Below are positions 7,635-15,698 of a stretch of 64,000 nucleotides of DNA, piece by piece (position 1 is the first letter of the stretch; each line of letters starts with the position of its first letter). The DNA is taken from contig CALCDJ010000078.1 in assembly GCA_937900135.1 (NCBI GenBank), positions 1 to 64,000 on the forward strand, read 5' to 3'. This DNA comes from an uncultured Blautia sp. GTDB lineage: Bacteria; Bacillota; Clostridia; Lachnospirales; Lachnospiraceae. Under the pieces are notes generated by a model, which had not been told where the DNA came from, did no database searches, and worked only from the letters and a program-made list of their open reading frames with translations. The position numbers were made by a program, and so were the translations under genes.

Positions 7635-8007
7635 TTTCGATTCCCTCCTTTTCCGATTCCTTAATCCACATTCTTGCGCAGCATTTCAAAATGCACACTC
7701 CATCAGAACAAGAAAATGTATCAACTTCTATTCTTCTGTAAAGAGCCGTCAGCATACTTCCTACATACATTGCATTTCCGTATTTGCAAATGAATCCAGC
7801 TGCTTTATCCCACTCTTCAATTCTGGTTCCGTTCATGTGTCTGTCTTTTTCAAACTCTTTTTTCAGTCTCTCTAAATTATATGGAATGCACCTCTTTACA
7901 TCTTCGTATCCAATAGCGTTTACGATAGCTTCATATCTTTCATCGTGAGGAATATCCAAATATTCCATACTTGTCATTCCTGGCTGCATTGCTTCTCCAA
8001 AAGTCAT
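7621..8007 (-). CDS. Hypothetical accessory protein
   Basis: A 128-aa, mostly helical protein with a Cys-rich C-terminus (CSDGVCILKCC). Start after AGGAGG. No family recognised. Confidence 0.6.
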   Translation of the reverse strand: MTFGEAMQPGMTSMEYLDIPHDERYEAIVNAIGYEDVKRCIPYNLERLKKEFEKDRHMNGTRIEEWDKAAGFICKYGNAMYVGSMLTALYRRIEVDTFSCSDGVCILKCCARMWIKESEKEGIENEDM

Positions 8008-8019
8008 GTTGTTCTCCTC

Positions 8020-8211
8020 CTATCTGTTCCATTCTCCAACTATGTTCCCGTTCACATCCATCATGATTCCATGATCTAAACCCGCAAGCAAATCATCCCT
8101 TACTTTATCTATGATTCTAGCTATCTCTCTAGCCTCGTACCATTCATCCTCTTCTCCGGTATACGGATGGCAAAAGGCTGAACCTCCTGTTTCCATGTTC
8201 AACTTGAACAT
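8020..8211 (-). CDS. Small hypothetical protein, 63 aa
   Basis: Starts 10 nt after GGAGG, directly at the stop of the upstream 58-aa gene. The sequence (WYEAREIARIIDKVRDDLLAG) is helical. Function unknown. Confidence 0.58.
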   Translation of the reverse strand: MFKLNMETGGSAFCHPYTGEEDEWYEAREIARIIDKVRDDLLAGLDHGIMMDVNGNIVGEWNR

Positions 8212-8388
8212 TTATTCTTCCACCTCCACTTTTACGAACATATCAAAATTTTCGCATAACTCACACTCCATGCTGCTCATTATATTCTGGCATACACGGC
8301 ATTTAGAGTGCATCTGATTGTAATAATCCGGATGATGCTCTTTCAAATCTTTAATTGTCATCTGAGCCAGTTCTTTACTCTGTCCCAA
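8212..8388 (-). CDS. Zinc-ribbon micro-protein (TTG start)
   Basis: A 58-aa protein. The TTG at 8386-8388 lies 7 nt after AGGAGG, giving MGQSKELAQ before an internal ATG at 8361. Residues 29-46 contain CRVC and CELC with a 10-12 residue spacer, a two-knuckle zinc ribbon. It ends next to the 63-aa gene. Confidence 0.6.
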   Translation of the reverse strand: MGQSKELAQMTIKDLKEHHPDYYNQMHSKCRVCQNIMSSMECELCENFDMFVKVEVEE

Positions 8389-8390
8389 TT

Positions 8391-8561
8391 CTAATCCTCC
8401 TCATAGTCTTCGTAATCAATCTGCATAACCTCACAGATTCCTTCGTAGCTTGTGCCGTTTTCGTACATATTTTTTACCATCTGCCCGTGGATCGTGCCAT
8501 CCCACTGTCTGATATGGCTTTCAATCTCTTCATTTAAGCGATGATTGCTTCTATCTGCCAT
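8391..8561 (-). CDS. Small acidic hypothetical protein, 56 aa
   Basis: Begins MADRSNHRLNEEIESHIRQW, ends in an acidic tail (YEDYEED). It follows the stop of the coiled-coil gene at 8562 within a few bases; AAGGAGG lies inside that gene's 3' end. Function unknown. Confidence 0.6.
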   Translation of the reverse strand: MADRSNHRLNEEIESHIRQWDGTIHGQMVKNMYENGTSYEGICEVMQIDYEDYEED

Positions 8562-8999
8562 CTATTCCGCCTCCTTTCCTGGTATAAGGATTGCAAAAGC
8601 CGCCCGGATTGTTTCCAGCTTTTTCTCAGCTTCAGCTTTTTCTATCATGGCTTCCTGATAAAGTTTGCTCATTCTAATCAGCTCTTCTTTCTGCTGATTA
8701 TTTTCCGCAATAGCCTCTTCCAGTTTGTCATTCATACCTTCCCGGAGCTGATTGATTCTTCTGCAATACCTGGTATCCATCTCATCATACTGACGATCCT
8801 TTTTCATAAGCTCCGCCTCTAGCTCTTCAATTCGTCTGGCTCTCAATCTCATTAACCGCTGGATGCCGCCATTCTTTTTCCATTCCTTACAGAACTGGTC
8901 TTTGTCAACATCGCATCCCATATACTCTCTTTCAATTTCCTGATACTCTGCCGCTGTCGGTTCAAATCCAACTCTCTCAATAAATTCTGACATCATCAT
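8562..8999 (-). CDS. Coiled-coil accessory protein
   Basis: A 145-aa protein. Residues about 50-135 form a long charged coiled coil (RIEELEAELMKKDRQYDEMD). First gene after the operator-controlled promoter at 9048-9076. No enzymatic motif. Confidence 0.65.
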   Translation of the reverse strand: MMMSEFIERVGFEPTAAEYQEIEREYMGCDVDKDQFCKEWKKNGGIQRLMRLRARRIEELEAELMKKDRQYDEMDTRYCRRINQLREGMNDKLEEAIAENNQQKEELIRMSKLYQEAMIEKAEAEKKLETIRAAFAILIPGKEAE

Positions 9000-9014
9000 A
9001 TAGGTTTACCTCTT

Positions 9015-9114
9015 TTCTTACCGTTTGGTAATTTTTATCTTGCTATCATCTTAACTTACCAATCGGTAAGTGTCAATCATTAAATTTATATTTGCGGAAA
9101 TATTTTGGAAATAA
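9015..9114 (-). repeat. Promoter-operator module, near-identical to 15975-16074
   Basis: About 100 bp matching the promoter region at 15.98-16.07 kb with only about four mismatches at a constant offset of 6960 bp. It includes two operators, -10, -35 and an A/T-rich upstream element (AAATTTATATTTGCGGAAAT). Confidence 0.85.
9018..9076 (-). promoter_or_regulatory. Operator-controlled leftward promoter
   Basis: Minus-strand TTGACA (9071-9076) and TAAGAT (9048-9053) with a 17-bp spacer that is itself the operator TTACCGATTGGTAA (9056-9069). A second operator (9018-9031) lies just downstream of the expected start. Drives the 3.3-9.0 kb gene block. Confidence 0.88.
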
Positions 9115-9139
9115 ACTTACAACTTTACACAATAGAAAA

Positions 9140-9161
9140 TCCGGAGGAATAAACCTCCGGA
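9140..9161 (-). terminator. Terminator after Bro-N gene
   Basis: 8-bp stem TCCGGAGG/CCTCCGGA followed on the minus strand by TTTTC. It lies 6 bp past the stop at 9167, isolating this gene from the promoter at 9076. Confidence 0.8.
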
Positions 9162-9166
9162 CAAAT

Positions 9167-9670
9167 TTATGTAGTCTTTTCCAATGTGCCTGCCAGTTCC
9201 TTCTTCAAGACCATAATCTCTAATACAATTTCGTCTAATCTTGCAAACACGCCCGATAATGTTAAGTTCTCATTTTTCACATCCGTTTTCTGCTGGTCCA
9301 AAACTTCTGGAATACGGACCGCAACATCTTTTTCACACTCTTCCGTAGCCACTTCCTTTGTAAACCAATCCTTAAATCCCTTTGGTGGCAACATACCATT
9401 CTTAATGAACTTCTCAGCCTCTTTTTTGTTGAAGCATCTTGCGTTCGTCTCTCCATGCCGGTTTCCGGATACCCAGGGAACCTTTATCATTTTCCCAGGA
9501 ATCTTACTCCTAACAACTGCTTTATTGGGAGCTTCAAATCCCATGCAATCAGCAATATCAATACCAACATACCGGCGCTCGCCATTTTCATCTCTGACTG
9601 TCCTGATTTCTCCGAACCGTTCATCTGCGTATACCACGCAATTCTTATCTTCAAATTCATATCTGCTCAT
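9167..9670 (-). CDS. Bro-N / antirepressor-like protein
   Basis: A 167-aa protein. Residues about 15-105 resemble the Bro-N DNA-binding domain of phage antirepressors (FGEIRTVRDENGERRYVG, then DIADCMGF). The C-terminus is a short coiled coil. Such proteins often act as regulators or antirepressors; here the target is unknown. Overlaps the 68-aa gene by 4 nt (ATGA-type). Confidence 0.78.
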   Translation of the reverse strand: MSRYEFEDKNCVVYADERFGEIRTVRDENGERRYVGIDIADCMGFEAPNKAVVRSKIPGKMIKVPWVSGNRHGETNARCFNKKEAEKFIKNGMLPPKGFKDWFTKEVATEECEKDVAVRIPEVLDQQKTDVKNENLTLSGVFARLDEIVLEIMVLKKELAGTLEKTT

Positions 9671-9873
9671 ACCGCACCTCCATAATACGCTGTTCTCAAA
9701 TCTTCCAGGTTTCTTCCGAACTCTTCTCTCAGTAAATTCAATGACTGCTCCAGCTGTATACCGTCTTCATCATTAGATAAGCCGACACGCCCATTTACGA
9801 AGGTATCGTCAATCATGCGGATCAGGGCAGATACTTTGTTCATTTTGATGATGCAACTTTCTAAACTCTGCAT
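9667..9873 (-). CDS. Small helical protein, 68 aa
   Basis: AAAGGAG precedes the ATG at 9873. All-helical sequence (KVSALIRMIDDTFVNGRVGL). Translationally coupled to the Bro-N gene. Function unknown. Confidence 0.6.
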   Translation of the reverse strand: MQSLESCIIKMNKVSALIRMIDDTFVNGRVGLSNDEDGIQLEQSLNLLREEFGRNLEDLRTAYYGGAV

Positions 9874-9892
9874 AACTTCACTCCTTTGCTTA

Positions 9893-10000
9893 TTGCGCCG
9901 AAGCTGCGGTTATGCTATACTTGAACTGCTATTATAAAACCGTAGCTTCCAGCTAGTTTTACAACCTTTCCTGATGCCCGTCTGGAAGGGTTGTTTTTTG
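9893..10000 (+). ncRNA. Candidate small RNA, opposite strand
   Basis: Rightward TTGCGC (9893-9898), 17 bp, extended -10 TGC-TATACT (9913-9921), then a strong terminator: ACAACCTTTCC (9961-9971) pairs with GGAAGGGTTGT (9984-9994) before TTTTTTG. The predicted RNA is about 70 nt with no ORF, in the gap between leftward genes. Expression is inferred. Confidence 0.55.
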
Positions 10001-10018
10001 TTACATCATCATTCTAGC

Positions 10019-10087
10019 TTACCGTCTGGTAATTTCCATCATTTCAAACCATGTTTCCCAAATTATAATGTAATTACCGTTTGGTAA
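10019..10087 (-). promoter_or_regulatory. Two operators flanking a TATAAT box
   Basis: TTACCGTCTGGTAA (10019-10032) and TTACCGTTTGGTAA (10074-10087) bracket a minus-strand TATAAT (10062-10067). The -35 would overlap the second operator and is poor (AACTTA). Probably a repressed promoter for the 9667/9167 genes. Confidence 0.65.
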
Positions 10088-10100
10088 GTTTAGGACGAAA

Positions 10101-10634
10101 TTAAATGAAGATACCATCTTTCAATGAGCCATCTCCATACTTGCGGTACAGTTTGTACGCATCTTCTTTTCCGATTGTCGTAATACTATCCGAACCATTT
10201 TCCCAGTCAGTGTACCTTGCTACAAAAAATCGCCCAAAACAATCTACATACAGCTCAAACGCCATGCCATCAATATACTCATTGATTCCATCACGGTAAA
10301 AATCACCGCAAAGCATATCTGCCTTATGAGTATCATACAACACGCCGTTTACAACCTGTCGCACACGGCGACCATGCCCTTTTCTCCTGCTTTCAAATTC
10401 AATTCCGCTTTCCAACTCAACAAGCCTTACTTCATATCCCAGCTTATATGCCATGCTCCTCCACTCTTCGGCTGTGAAAGAGTTCTTCTTTAATCTCTGA
10501 GAAAAATTCTGCGGTGTCCATCCCATCTTTTTTGCAAACTCCCTCTGAGAATACCCTTTTGCATCTAAGGCATCTTTTAGGATTTCTGACATGCTTTTGC
10601 CGTTATCAACGGTTCCTAACTCTAAATTTACCAT
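10101..10634 (-). CDS. HTH regulator of accessory block
   Basis: A 177-aa protein. Residues 15-75 form an XRE helix-turn-helix (YSQREFAKKMGWTPQNFSQR). The C-terminal about 100 residues are beta-rich and unrecognised. Last gene of the 10.1-14.1 kb operon. Start after AAGGAG. Confidence 0.75.
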   Translation of the reverse strand: MVNLELGTVDNGKSMSEILKDALDAKGYSQREFAKKMGWTPQNFSQRLKKNSFTAEEWRSMAYKLGYEVRLVELESGIEFESRRKGHGRRVRQVVNGVLYDTHKADMLCGDFYRDGINEYIDGMAFELYVDCFGRFFVARYTDWENGSDSITTIGKEDAYKLYRKYGDGSLKDGIFI

Positions 10635-10646
10635 AATGCTCTCCTT

Positions 10647-10865
10647 CTACCTTAATCCTCTTTTTAATGCACACATAGTACACATTCTTCCGTCAAACAT
10701 ATCTTCGCTGAATCCTTTTGGAAGAGGGCGTTTCCAACATACAGCCCCACATTCTGGGCAGCTTGTTTCCTCCCACGATTTATCATTCGGATCCGGCACA
10801 TTCGCTTTTAATGGCATTGTAATAATTCCGCCACGATCACTTAATTTTCTTGGTTTAATTTCCAT
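10647..10865 (-). CDS. Zinc-ribbon protein, 72 aa
   Basis: CPECGAVCW and later CTMC give a four-cysteine zinc ribbon. The start at 10865 is chosen because TGATG overlaps the upstream stop and GGAGGG is 7 nt before. Function unknown. Confidence 0.6.
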   Translation of the reverse strand: MEIKPRKLSDRGGIITMPLKANVPDPNDKSWEETSCPECGAVCWKRPLPKGFSEDMFDGRMCTMCALKRGLR

Positions 10866-11047
10866 CAACATCCCTCCGGTATCAATATCTGCATATGCTC
10901 CATTTCCCTTAACCAATCAGAGAAATGCGTTCCCTGCTTTTTCTGTTCTTGCAATCCAGGCTCTTTGCCGAAATACTCTTCCAGTGCTTTTAATGTATAT
11001 CGCTCTTCTTTTCCTTCCTCGTAATAACGCCATATTTTTTCTTTCAT
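10865..11047 (-). CDS. Small hypothetical protein, 60 aa
   Basis: Helical, charged (YYEEGKEERYTLKALEEYFG). Overlaps both neighbours by 1-4 nt in a coupled run of genes. No family recognised. Confidence 0.58.
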   Translation of the reverse strand: MKEKIWRYYEEGKEERYTLKALEEYFGKEPGLQEQKKQGTHFSDWLREMEHMQILIPEGC

Positions 11048-11757
11048 TCCTCTTTGCCGCCTTCATTATCTTTGCTGAAAACGCAACTCAGCAGTTCGTG
11101 GTTTTCGCCAATCATCCGAAAGGCAAAAACTTCTCTCGCCTCTGGATTTTCTTTGCATTTACTAATAGCATCTTCTCTCGTGTGTGCAATATCAAGCTGT
11201 AAATCATTCCCGTCCTCGATAGAAAAATATACCTCTGTTTTATTTTCCCCTCTGTACAGCAGATATGCCACACCTTTCGGATGGTTTTCATCGAACCAGT
11301 GCCAAATCTCTTCTCTGTCCGTCCCTTTCGGGAACATCGCAATCTCTCTGCTTCCGACCATAAACCGATAATCATTTGCCAGGATCAATCTTCCATCAGC
11401 GTCCTCATTAAACGGAACATCTTCCAGGCTCTTCCAAAATTCCTCCACCATGCGGTAACATAAACTTTTATCCCCATCCCAATCACAGAAGTTATCATTG
11501 TCTATCATACATTCGCTGCATAACATCATAGGGAATCCGCATTTAGGACAAAACGCCTGATAGCCATTTCTAAGAACACTCCACTTGAAGGTATTTTCTG
11601 CGCCGCATTCTGGACACTCTTCCGTAACCATGTCCATCCGCATTTCCATAAGTTCTTTCTGCTTTCGGACCACAGCTGCGTGAACTTCTTCATTCTCTTC
11701 TCGAAGCCTTTTAACTTCCTGTCCTAATTCACTATTGAACGCATCTGTTATTGACAT
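11044..11757 (-). CDS. Double zinc-ribbon hypothetical protein
   Basis: A 237-aa protein. Coiled coil at residues 10-40, then CPECGAENTF...CPKCGF and CSEC...C zinc knuckles at about 48-95, and a beta-rich C-terminus. AGGAGG start. Function unknown. Confidence 0.65.
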   Translation of the reverse strand: MSITDAFNSELGQEVKRLREENEEVHAAVVRKQKELMEMRMDMVTEECPECGAENTFKWSVLRNGYQAFCPKCGFPMMLCSECMIDNDNFCDWDGDKSLCYRMVEEFWKSLEDVPFNEDADGRLILANDYRFMVGSREIAMFPKGTDREEIWHWFDENHPKGVAYLLYRGENKTEVYFSIEDGNDLQLDIAHTREDAISKCKENPEAREVFAFRMIGENHELLSCVFSKDNEGGKEE

Positions 11758-11760
11758 ATA

Positions 11761-12354
11761 CTACTCCTCCTCAAAAATTTCTCTCGCTTTGTCTGCCAGC
11801 ATTTCATTTCTCGTTGATTTATCATCGAAAATATGCAAGCACTCAGACTTCAGCCTTTCCAAATTCTTTTCACTTGCAGTTACTCCGATTTCTTTTAAGG
11901 CATTTATCAAATCTTCATCGTACCATTTTTCAACATACCAAGCGTTATCATCTGGCTCTTCATCATGTTTCGCTCCGCAATGCGGGCAATAATGTTCTCC
12001 ATAGCACCAGAACCATTTCCCACACGCAGGACATTTCGCAAGCTCTTCCGCCCACTGTTCTTCCAGATAAGTCTCCGGATGCTGCCAGTCCACCGCTTCA
12101 AAAATACGATCAGCTATATCCTCTTGCCCGTTGCACATATCCAAAAAATCTTGCCTTGTATAAAGAGAATCGCTTAGCTCTGGAATATAGCAGACTTTAT
12201 CTGGATGCTCCTTATCAAGATACGCTTCTTCATCCTTGAAGATGTTTCCCTGTCTGTAAAAATCACGCTCTATCACTGCACCTTTTTCGTTCATTTCATC
12301 CGCCGGTTTGAAGCTCCCGACCTTCACATATTCTCTTGTCTCTGAATTATCCAT
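11761..12354 (-). CDS. Zinc-ribbon hypothetical protein
   Basis: A 197-aa protein. CPACGKWFWCYGEHYCPHCG at about residues 107-126 is a classical ribbon. The start at 12354 follows GGGGAGG; it overlaps the upstream stop (12347). Similar in style to the ribbons at 14470 and 11044, suggesting a set of related accessory proteins. Confidence 0.65.
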   Translation of the reverse strand: MDNSETREYVKVGSFKPADEMNEKGAVIERDFYRQGNIFKDEEAYLDKEHPDKVCYIPELSDSLYTRQDFLDMCNGQEDIADRIFEAVDWQHPETYLEEQWAEELAKCPACGKWFWCYGEHYCPHCGAKHDEEPDDNAWYVEKWYDEDLINALKEIGVTASEKNLERLKSECLHIFDDKSTRNEMLADKAREIFEEE

Positions 12355-12772
12355 AGACAACCTCCCCGAATAGTGCGTATTGAATAATGGTATCTGCCAC
12401 ATCTGCATCAATATAGCAGGTATCTATTCTTAGTTCATGATTCACAAATTCTAAGCAATCTGAATACTTTGGTTCCTTCAAATATTTCGCCAAACCATTT
12501 AGAAACTTTTCTTTCGTAAGAATGTACCATTCTGTATCATCTTGATCGAACGGTTCAACTACATGGATGTGAAGTTCTCCATCTCTCGCAATCTGTTCAT
12601 GCCCCCACTCTGCCGCTCTTTTCTCTTCTGGAACTTTTGCCCGATTTGCCCAATGGGTAATGCCGCCTTCCAGTGCTGATACCATAATGTCATCAATATC
12701 TTCAGCAGTTACCACTACGCTGAAGCTCAGATTCAATACATTGTTAAGCCCCTTTCTTTTTACCTCTTCCAT
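12347..12772 (-). CDS. Conserved phage-type hypothetical protein
   Basis: A 141-aa protein. It has VVVTAEDIDDIMVSALEGGI, a pattern I associate with conserved unknown Firmicute phage proteins, and a later acidic beta region (VVEPFDQDDTEWY). No catalytic motif seen. Confidence 0.62.
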   Translation of the reverse strand: MEEVKRKGLNNVLNLSFSVVVTAEDIDDIMVSALEGGITHWANRAKVPEEKRAAEWGHEQIARDGELHIHVVEPFDQDDTEWYILTKEKFLNGLAKYLKEPKYSDCLEFVNHELRIDTCYIDADVADTIIQYALFGEVVYG

Positions 12773-12966
12773 TACTCACACACCCTTTCCACATAGTCTA
12801 CACTGTTTGTCTGAAATCCATTTTCCGCACAAAACTCCACCCAGCAATCCAAAAGCTCCGCCAGATCATACGCATCAAATTGAGTTTCATCTCCATCGTT
12901 GAAACCGATGTTGTATGTGCCGCCTCCAGCCTTCACTGATCCTGCCGCTGCCGTTCCTAATGTCAT
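12772..12966 (-). CDS. Small hypothetical protein, 64 aa
   Basis: Start after GGAGG with 6-nt spacing; the frame overlaps the last 80 nt of the DpnD-like gene. Sequence MTLGTAAAGSVKAGGG then an acidic helical part. Function unknown. Confidence 0.55.
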   Translation of the reverse strand: MTLGTAAAGSVKAGGGTYNIGFNDGDETQFDAYDLAELLDCWVEFCAENGFQTNSVDYVERVCE

Positions 12967-13171
12967 AATTTGCCTCCATTTCTTCTATATCTTTTTCTGA
13001 ATACCAATCTACTTCAAAAATATCCGGTTCTACACACGCATCATCTGCTGTCAAAACGATATTCTCTTTGTCATATTCGCTTTCTACATGATTTATAGCT
13101 TCTTCCAGACTGTCTGCCTCCACCACAATCTCCCTACGCAATGTTTCCTGTACTGCTATGCAATATTTCAC
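12887..13171 (-). CDS. DpnD/PcfM-like protein
   Basis: A 94-aa protein. Residues 1-55 (YCIAVQETLRREIVVEADS, then EEAINHVESEY) fit the DpnD/PcfM small-protein family of mobile elements, whose function is unknown. The C-terminal tail is basic and overlaps the next gene by 80 nt, so it may be an extension by frame drift. Confidence 0.65.
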   Translation of the reverse strand: MKYCIAVQETLRREIVVEADSLEEAINHVESEYDKENIVLTADDACVEPDIFEVDWYSEKDIEEMEANYDIRNGSGRISEGWRRHIQHRFQRWR

Positions 13172-13422
13172 GCTGATTCCTCCTGCATATCTATTCCATC
13201 AAATTCTTTCCTAATTCGTGCTTCATTCTCTCCGGCTAATTTAAGCAGACTCCACCCGCTATCATAGGCATCCAATGAAATGTACCCATCGCCAGCAACC
13301 GTAATAGATGTCATGCCATCAAATCCTATTTCACGAAGATTTTCAATCAACTCTTTCAGATGCGGTAAAGCCTGCTTGCATACTCCTCTAAACTGTTCTT
13401 CAGTTATCACTTTCTTCTCCAT
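13168..13422 (-). CDS. Small hypothetical protein, 84 aa
   Basis: An alpha/beta protein (KELIENLREIGFDGMTSITV). Coupled to both neighbours (4- and 16-nt overlaps); AAGGAGG before the start. Confidence 0.6.
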   Translation of the reverse strand: MEKKVITEEQFRGVCKQALPHLKELIENLREIGFDGMTSITVAGDGYISLDAYDSGWSLLKLAGENEARIRKEFDGIDMQEESA

Positions 13423-13685
13423 GTCTGCTCCTCCTTGAAATACTCTGCTATTTTTTCTTTTGCATATTTTCTGATTTCATCATAGTATTCGCCGTACTCT
13501 CCACTATTCCAGTCCGTAGTTTTGTGCTGCTCTTCAAACTCATTCGACCAATCAATGAATTTTTCATTCCAAGTACTACTTTCAATATTTTCCAGCAAGT
13601 CATATTCGGCATTTTCTTCAACGAAAACCTTTGTAATTTCTATGAGATTTTCTGCTGCTTTGTTGAAAGCAATTCTATCCACCAT
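13407..13685 (-). CDS. Small acidic helical protein, 92 aa
   Basis: Helical, acidic and aromatic (YDEIRKYAKEKIAEYFKEEQ). Start after AGGTGGAGG. No family recognised. Confidence 0.58.
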   Translation of the reverse strand: MVDRIAFNKAAENLIEITKVFVEENAEYDLLENIESSTWNEKFIDWSNEFEEQHKTTDWNSGEYGEYYDEIRKYAKEKIAEYFKEEQTWRRK

Positions 13686-13694
13686 CCTCCACCT

Positions 13695-13847
13695 CTACTT
13701 TCTTGTAAGCTCTACTACTGCTAAAATAATTACCATGATTGCATCAATTATGAGAGCCATACCATTCAGGATGTTCAGCCCTTTCTGCACTGTCAGGCAA
13801 ATCAGAAACGCCAATAGCACTACCAAAATCCTTCTCGCTTTCCTCAT
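13695..13847 (-). CDS. Small two-helix membrane protein, 50 aa
   Basis: MRKARR then two hydrophobic segments (ILVVLLAFLICLTV and ALIIDAIMVIILAVV) and a basic end. The start lies close to the rightward promoter-like sequence at 13847-13875. Function unknown; a membrane peptide of holin or toxin size. Confidence 0.58.
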   Translation of the reverse strand: MRKARRILVVLLAFLICLTVQKGLNILNGMALIIDAIMVIILAVVELTRK

Positions 13848-13875
13848 TTACTTTCGCTCCTCTCTATGCTATACT
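13847..13875 (+). promoter_or_regulatory. Rightward extended -10 promoter-like site
   Basis: TTTACT (13847-13852), 17 bp, TGC-TATACT (13867-13875). Same extended -10 (TATGCTATACT) as the candidate RNA at 9.9 kb. A G/C-rich hairpin follows (13884-13908) without a U-tract, so the transcript end is unclear. Confidence 0.4.
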
Positions 13876-13925
13876 AAGCAGACGGAAGGGAGTTCCTGCT
13901 CCCCTCCGCAGAACTGTTTGTTCAA

Positions 13926-14075
13926 TCAGCTAAACCAGTTAAGAATTGCTGTTACTATCACAGAAATAATAGTGATTACAGCTAATAGAATGTTGGTGAT
14001 GCACTCTATCTTCTGGTATTTGAGAAGCTGTTGTTCGAGCAGTTCTTTTTTCTTCTGCTTCTTTTTCTTGCCCAA
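13926..14075 (-). CDS. Small basic membrane protein (TTG start), 49 aa
   Basis: AAAGGAGG then TTG at 14073-14075. Lysine-rich N-terminus (KKKKQKKKELLEQQLL) and one C-terminal membrane helix (NILLAVITIISVIVTAIL). First gene after the promoter at 14128-14155. Function unknown. Confidence 0.58.
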   Translation of the reverse strand: MGKKKKQKKKELLEQQLLKYQKIECITNILLAVITIISVIVTAILNWFS

Positions 14076-14097
14076 CGGACTATCCTCCTTTCCAAAC

Positions 14098-14155
14098 TTA
14101 CCAACTGGTAAGTTTTTCTATAATCTTATCTTAACTTACCCACCTCTGGTGTCAA
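14098..14155 (-). promoter_or_regulatory. Leftward promoter with downstream operator
   Basis: TTGACA (14150-14155), 16-bp spacer, TAAGAT (14128-14133). A perfect operator TTACCAACTGGTAA (14098-14111) lies downstream; the spacer holds only a decayed half-operator (GGTAAGT). Drives the 10.1-14.1 kb block. Confidence 0.78.
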
Positions 14156-14185
14156 TCGGAAAGTTTATATTATTCCGTTTTGCAC

Positions 14186-14476
14186 CTACTCTTTTTTCTT
14201 GTGATTATGCAAGGCGTAAATCATGGCGTTTCTTACTCGCCCTGTCAGACGATAAAATTCATCATCATCCATTGGATTCATGTAAAATTGTACTGTCTCT
14301 AAGCGGTCATCCTGATCGTATATCTTGATTCCGTACAACACATGGTCTGCTCCAGTCCGCTTCATTATTCTTGCCGCCTCACGCTCAAAGCGAAGCAGTT
14401 CTCCTGGAATCTGAGCCAATTCTATTTCTCCACGCTGTTTACAACCAGTTGAATCCCGTAAGCTCCACTTTACCAT
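14186..14476 (-). CDS. Hypothetical accessory protein, 96 aa
   Basis: Start at 14476 (AGGAAG, 5-6 nt). The protein contains ELLRFEREAARIMKRTGAD and a C-terminal helix ending in HNHKKKE. Overlaps the zinc-ribbon gene by 7 nt. No family recognised. Confidence 0.58.
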   Translation of the reverse strand: MVKWSLRDSTGCKQRGEIELAQIPGELLRFEREAARIMKRTGADHVLYGIKIYDQDDRLETVQFYMNPMDDDEFYRLTGRVRNAMIYALHNHKKKE

Positions 14477-14847
14477 TCGTCTTCCTCCAAATCCTCTTCC
14501 CATTCATCCGGCGGATTTACCTCATACCCAGCAATGGCATACCATCTTCCGCACCCTGGGCATTGGCAGCACCCATAATATCTATCTTCCAAGAAAAACT
14601 CTTCTCCACATTCACATCTTGCAAGCGCCGGAACGCTACATGATGATTTTCTCGTAACAACTCCAAGACTTTCTACTTCTTCTGGATGCTTTAAGCACCA
14701 CATGAAATTCTTTTCGGACAGATTATTAAGAACTACCTTTCCATCCTTCCACGGAAAAGCGAACCCCGCCTCCGGATCATTCCGGAATCTGTATTCTAAG
14801 TTCAATTCCTCGTGATATTCTGTATGTGCCGGTCTAATGATTTTCAT
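14470..14847 (-). CDS. Zinc-ribbon hypothetical protein
   Basis: A 125-aa protein. CECGEEF and CCQCPGCG at about residues 78-100 form a ribbon; very acidic C-terminus (EWEEDLEEDEW). Overlaps both neighbours. Confidence 0.63.
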   Translation of the reverse strand: MKIIRPAHTEYHEELNLEYRFRNDPEAGFAFPWKDGKVVLNNLSEKNFMWCLKHPEEVESLGVVTRKSSCSVPALARCECGEEFFLEDRYYGCCQCPGCGRWYAIAGYEVNPPDEWEEDLEEDEW

Positions 14848-15154
14848 TTTCTTTTCCTTTCAAAACCACATAATCAATTTCATAGGTTCCATATGCCATA
14901 CTAAGCACATCTCCAATCGCCTCTTCTGTGCAGCTAAATTTATCTCTAAACATTTCTTCCAGCAAAACTTGTCCACCGTCTATTTCCGGAAAATCTTGGC
15001 TCAACTCATACTGTTCGTAATAAATATAGTCAACATAGCCTTCTTCAATATCTTCCGGAAGAAGATTATCTCCAGTGCCTTCTGCAATACGAATAATCTG
15101 TTTCATTACCGGGATGAAGATGTATAAATCGGCGTATCTACTTTCTGTACTCAC
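14834..15154 (-). CDS. Hypothetical acidic protein, 106 aa
   Basis: GTG start after AAGGAGG. Acidic, with aromatic-rich segments (DYIYYEQYELSQDF). Overlaps neighbours by 4-14 nt. No family recognised. Confidence 0.58.
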   Translation of the reverse strand: MSTESRYADLYIFIPVMKQIIRIAEGTGDNLLPEDIEEGYVDYIYYEQYELSQDFPEIDGGQVLLEEMFRDKFSCTEEAIGDVLSMAYGTYEIDYVVLKGKENENH

Positions 15155-15339
15155 AACACCGCCTCCTTCTTCTCAAAATCAAAAATTCCAATACTCTGAA
15201 TATATTTCTTTGTGGTCCGAATCCCACGCCCAAACTGTTTTCCTTTAATGTACTGCCGGAGATAGTATCCGCCGACCAGCTTTACTACCTCCCATGTCTT
15301 ATCTGGATTCCAGCGGTCCTGATAGAATGTTCTCGTCAC
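15151..15339 (-). CDS. Small basic protein, 62 aa
   Basis: GTG start after AAAGGAG. A basic beta-rich protein (KLVGGYYLRQYIKGKQFG) in the same coupled operon. Function unknown. Confidence 0.57.
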   Translation of the reverse strand: MTRTFYQDRWNPDKTWEVVKLVGGYYLRQYIKGKQFGRGIRTTKKYIQSIGIFDFEKKEAVL

Positions 15340-15354
15340 TCTTACTGCTCCTTT

Positions 15355-15693
15355 CTAAACCGAAATGTATTCTACTTCTTCGCCGTTCTTCCACGAAAGT
15401 CCAGCTTCGTTCAGAATATTTTTCATATCCTCTATGCTCCATGTAGTCCAGCGGTGTTCTTCCCACGCATTTTCAGGAACTCCATTACAACCACCGAGAT
15501 CTCCGCTCATGAGCTGTTTGTATCCTCCATAGCTAAATTGTTCAAAGTTCCTTGTAAGCCGTTGCATCTGTTTCTCGCTATGATGTTTTCCGCATCTTTC
15601 ATAAAAACTCTTATCCTGTAAAAACAGAAAACTATCGAGCGGAACAAGAATGGTTGGACTTTTTCTCACTATCGGGTTATGCACCAGGTTCAT
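15355..15693 (-). CDS. Hypothetical protein, 112 aa
   Basis: AGGAGG before ATG. The sequence holds WEEHRWTTWSIEDMKNILNE near the C-terminus. No family recognised. Confidence 0.6.
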   Translation of the reverse strand: MNLVHNPIVRKSPTILVPLDSFLFLQDKSFYERCGKHHSEKQMQRLTRNFEQFSYGGYKQLMSGDLGGCNGVPENAWEEHRWTTWSIEDMKNILNEAGLSWKNGEEVEYISV

Positions 15694-15698
15694 TACAA

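Noticed and set aside
11112..11375. Second minus-strand frame inside the 11044 gene
   Set aside because: Shadow frame, no start signal, no coding-like features.
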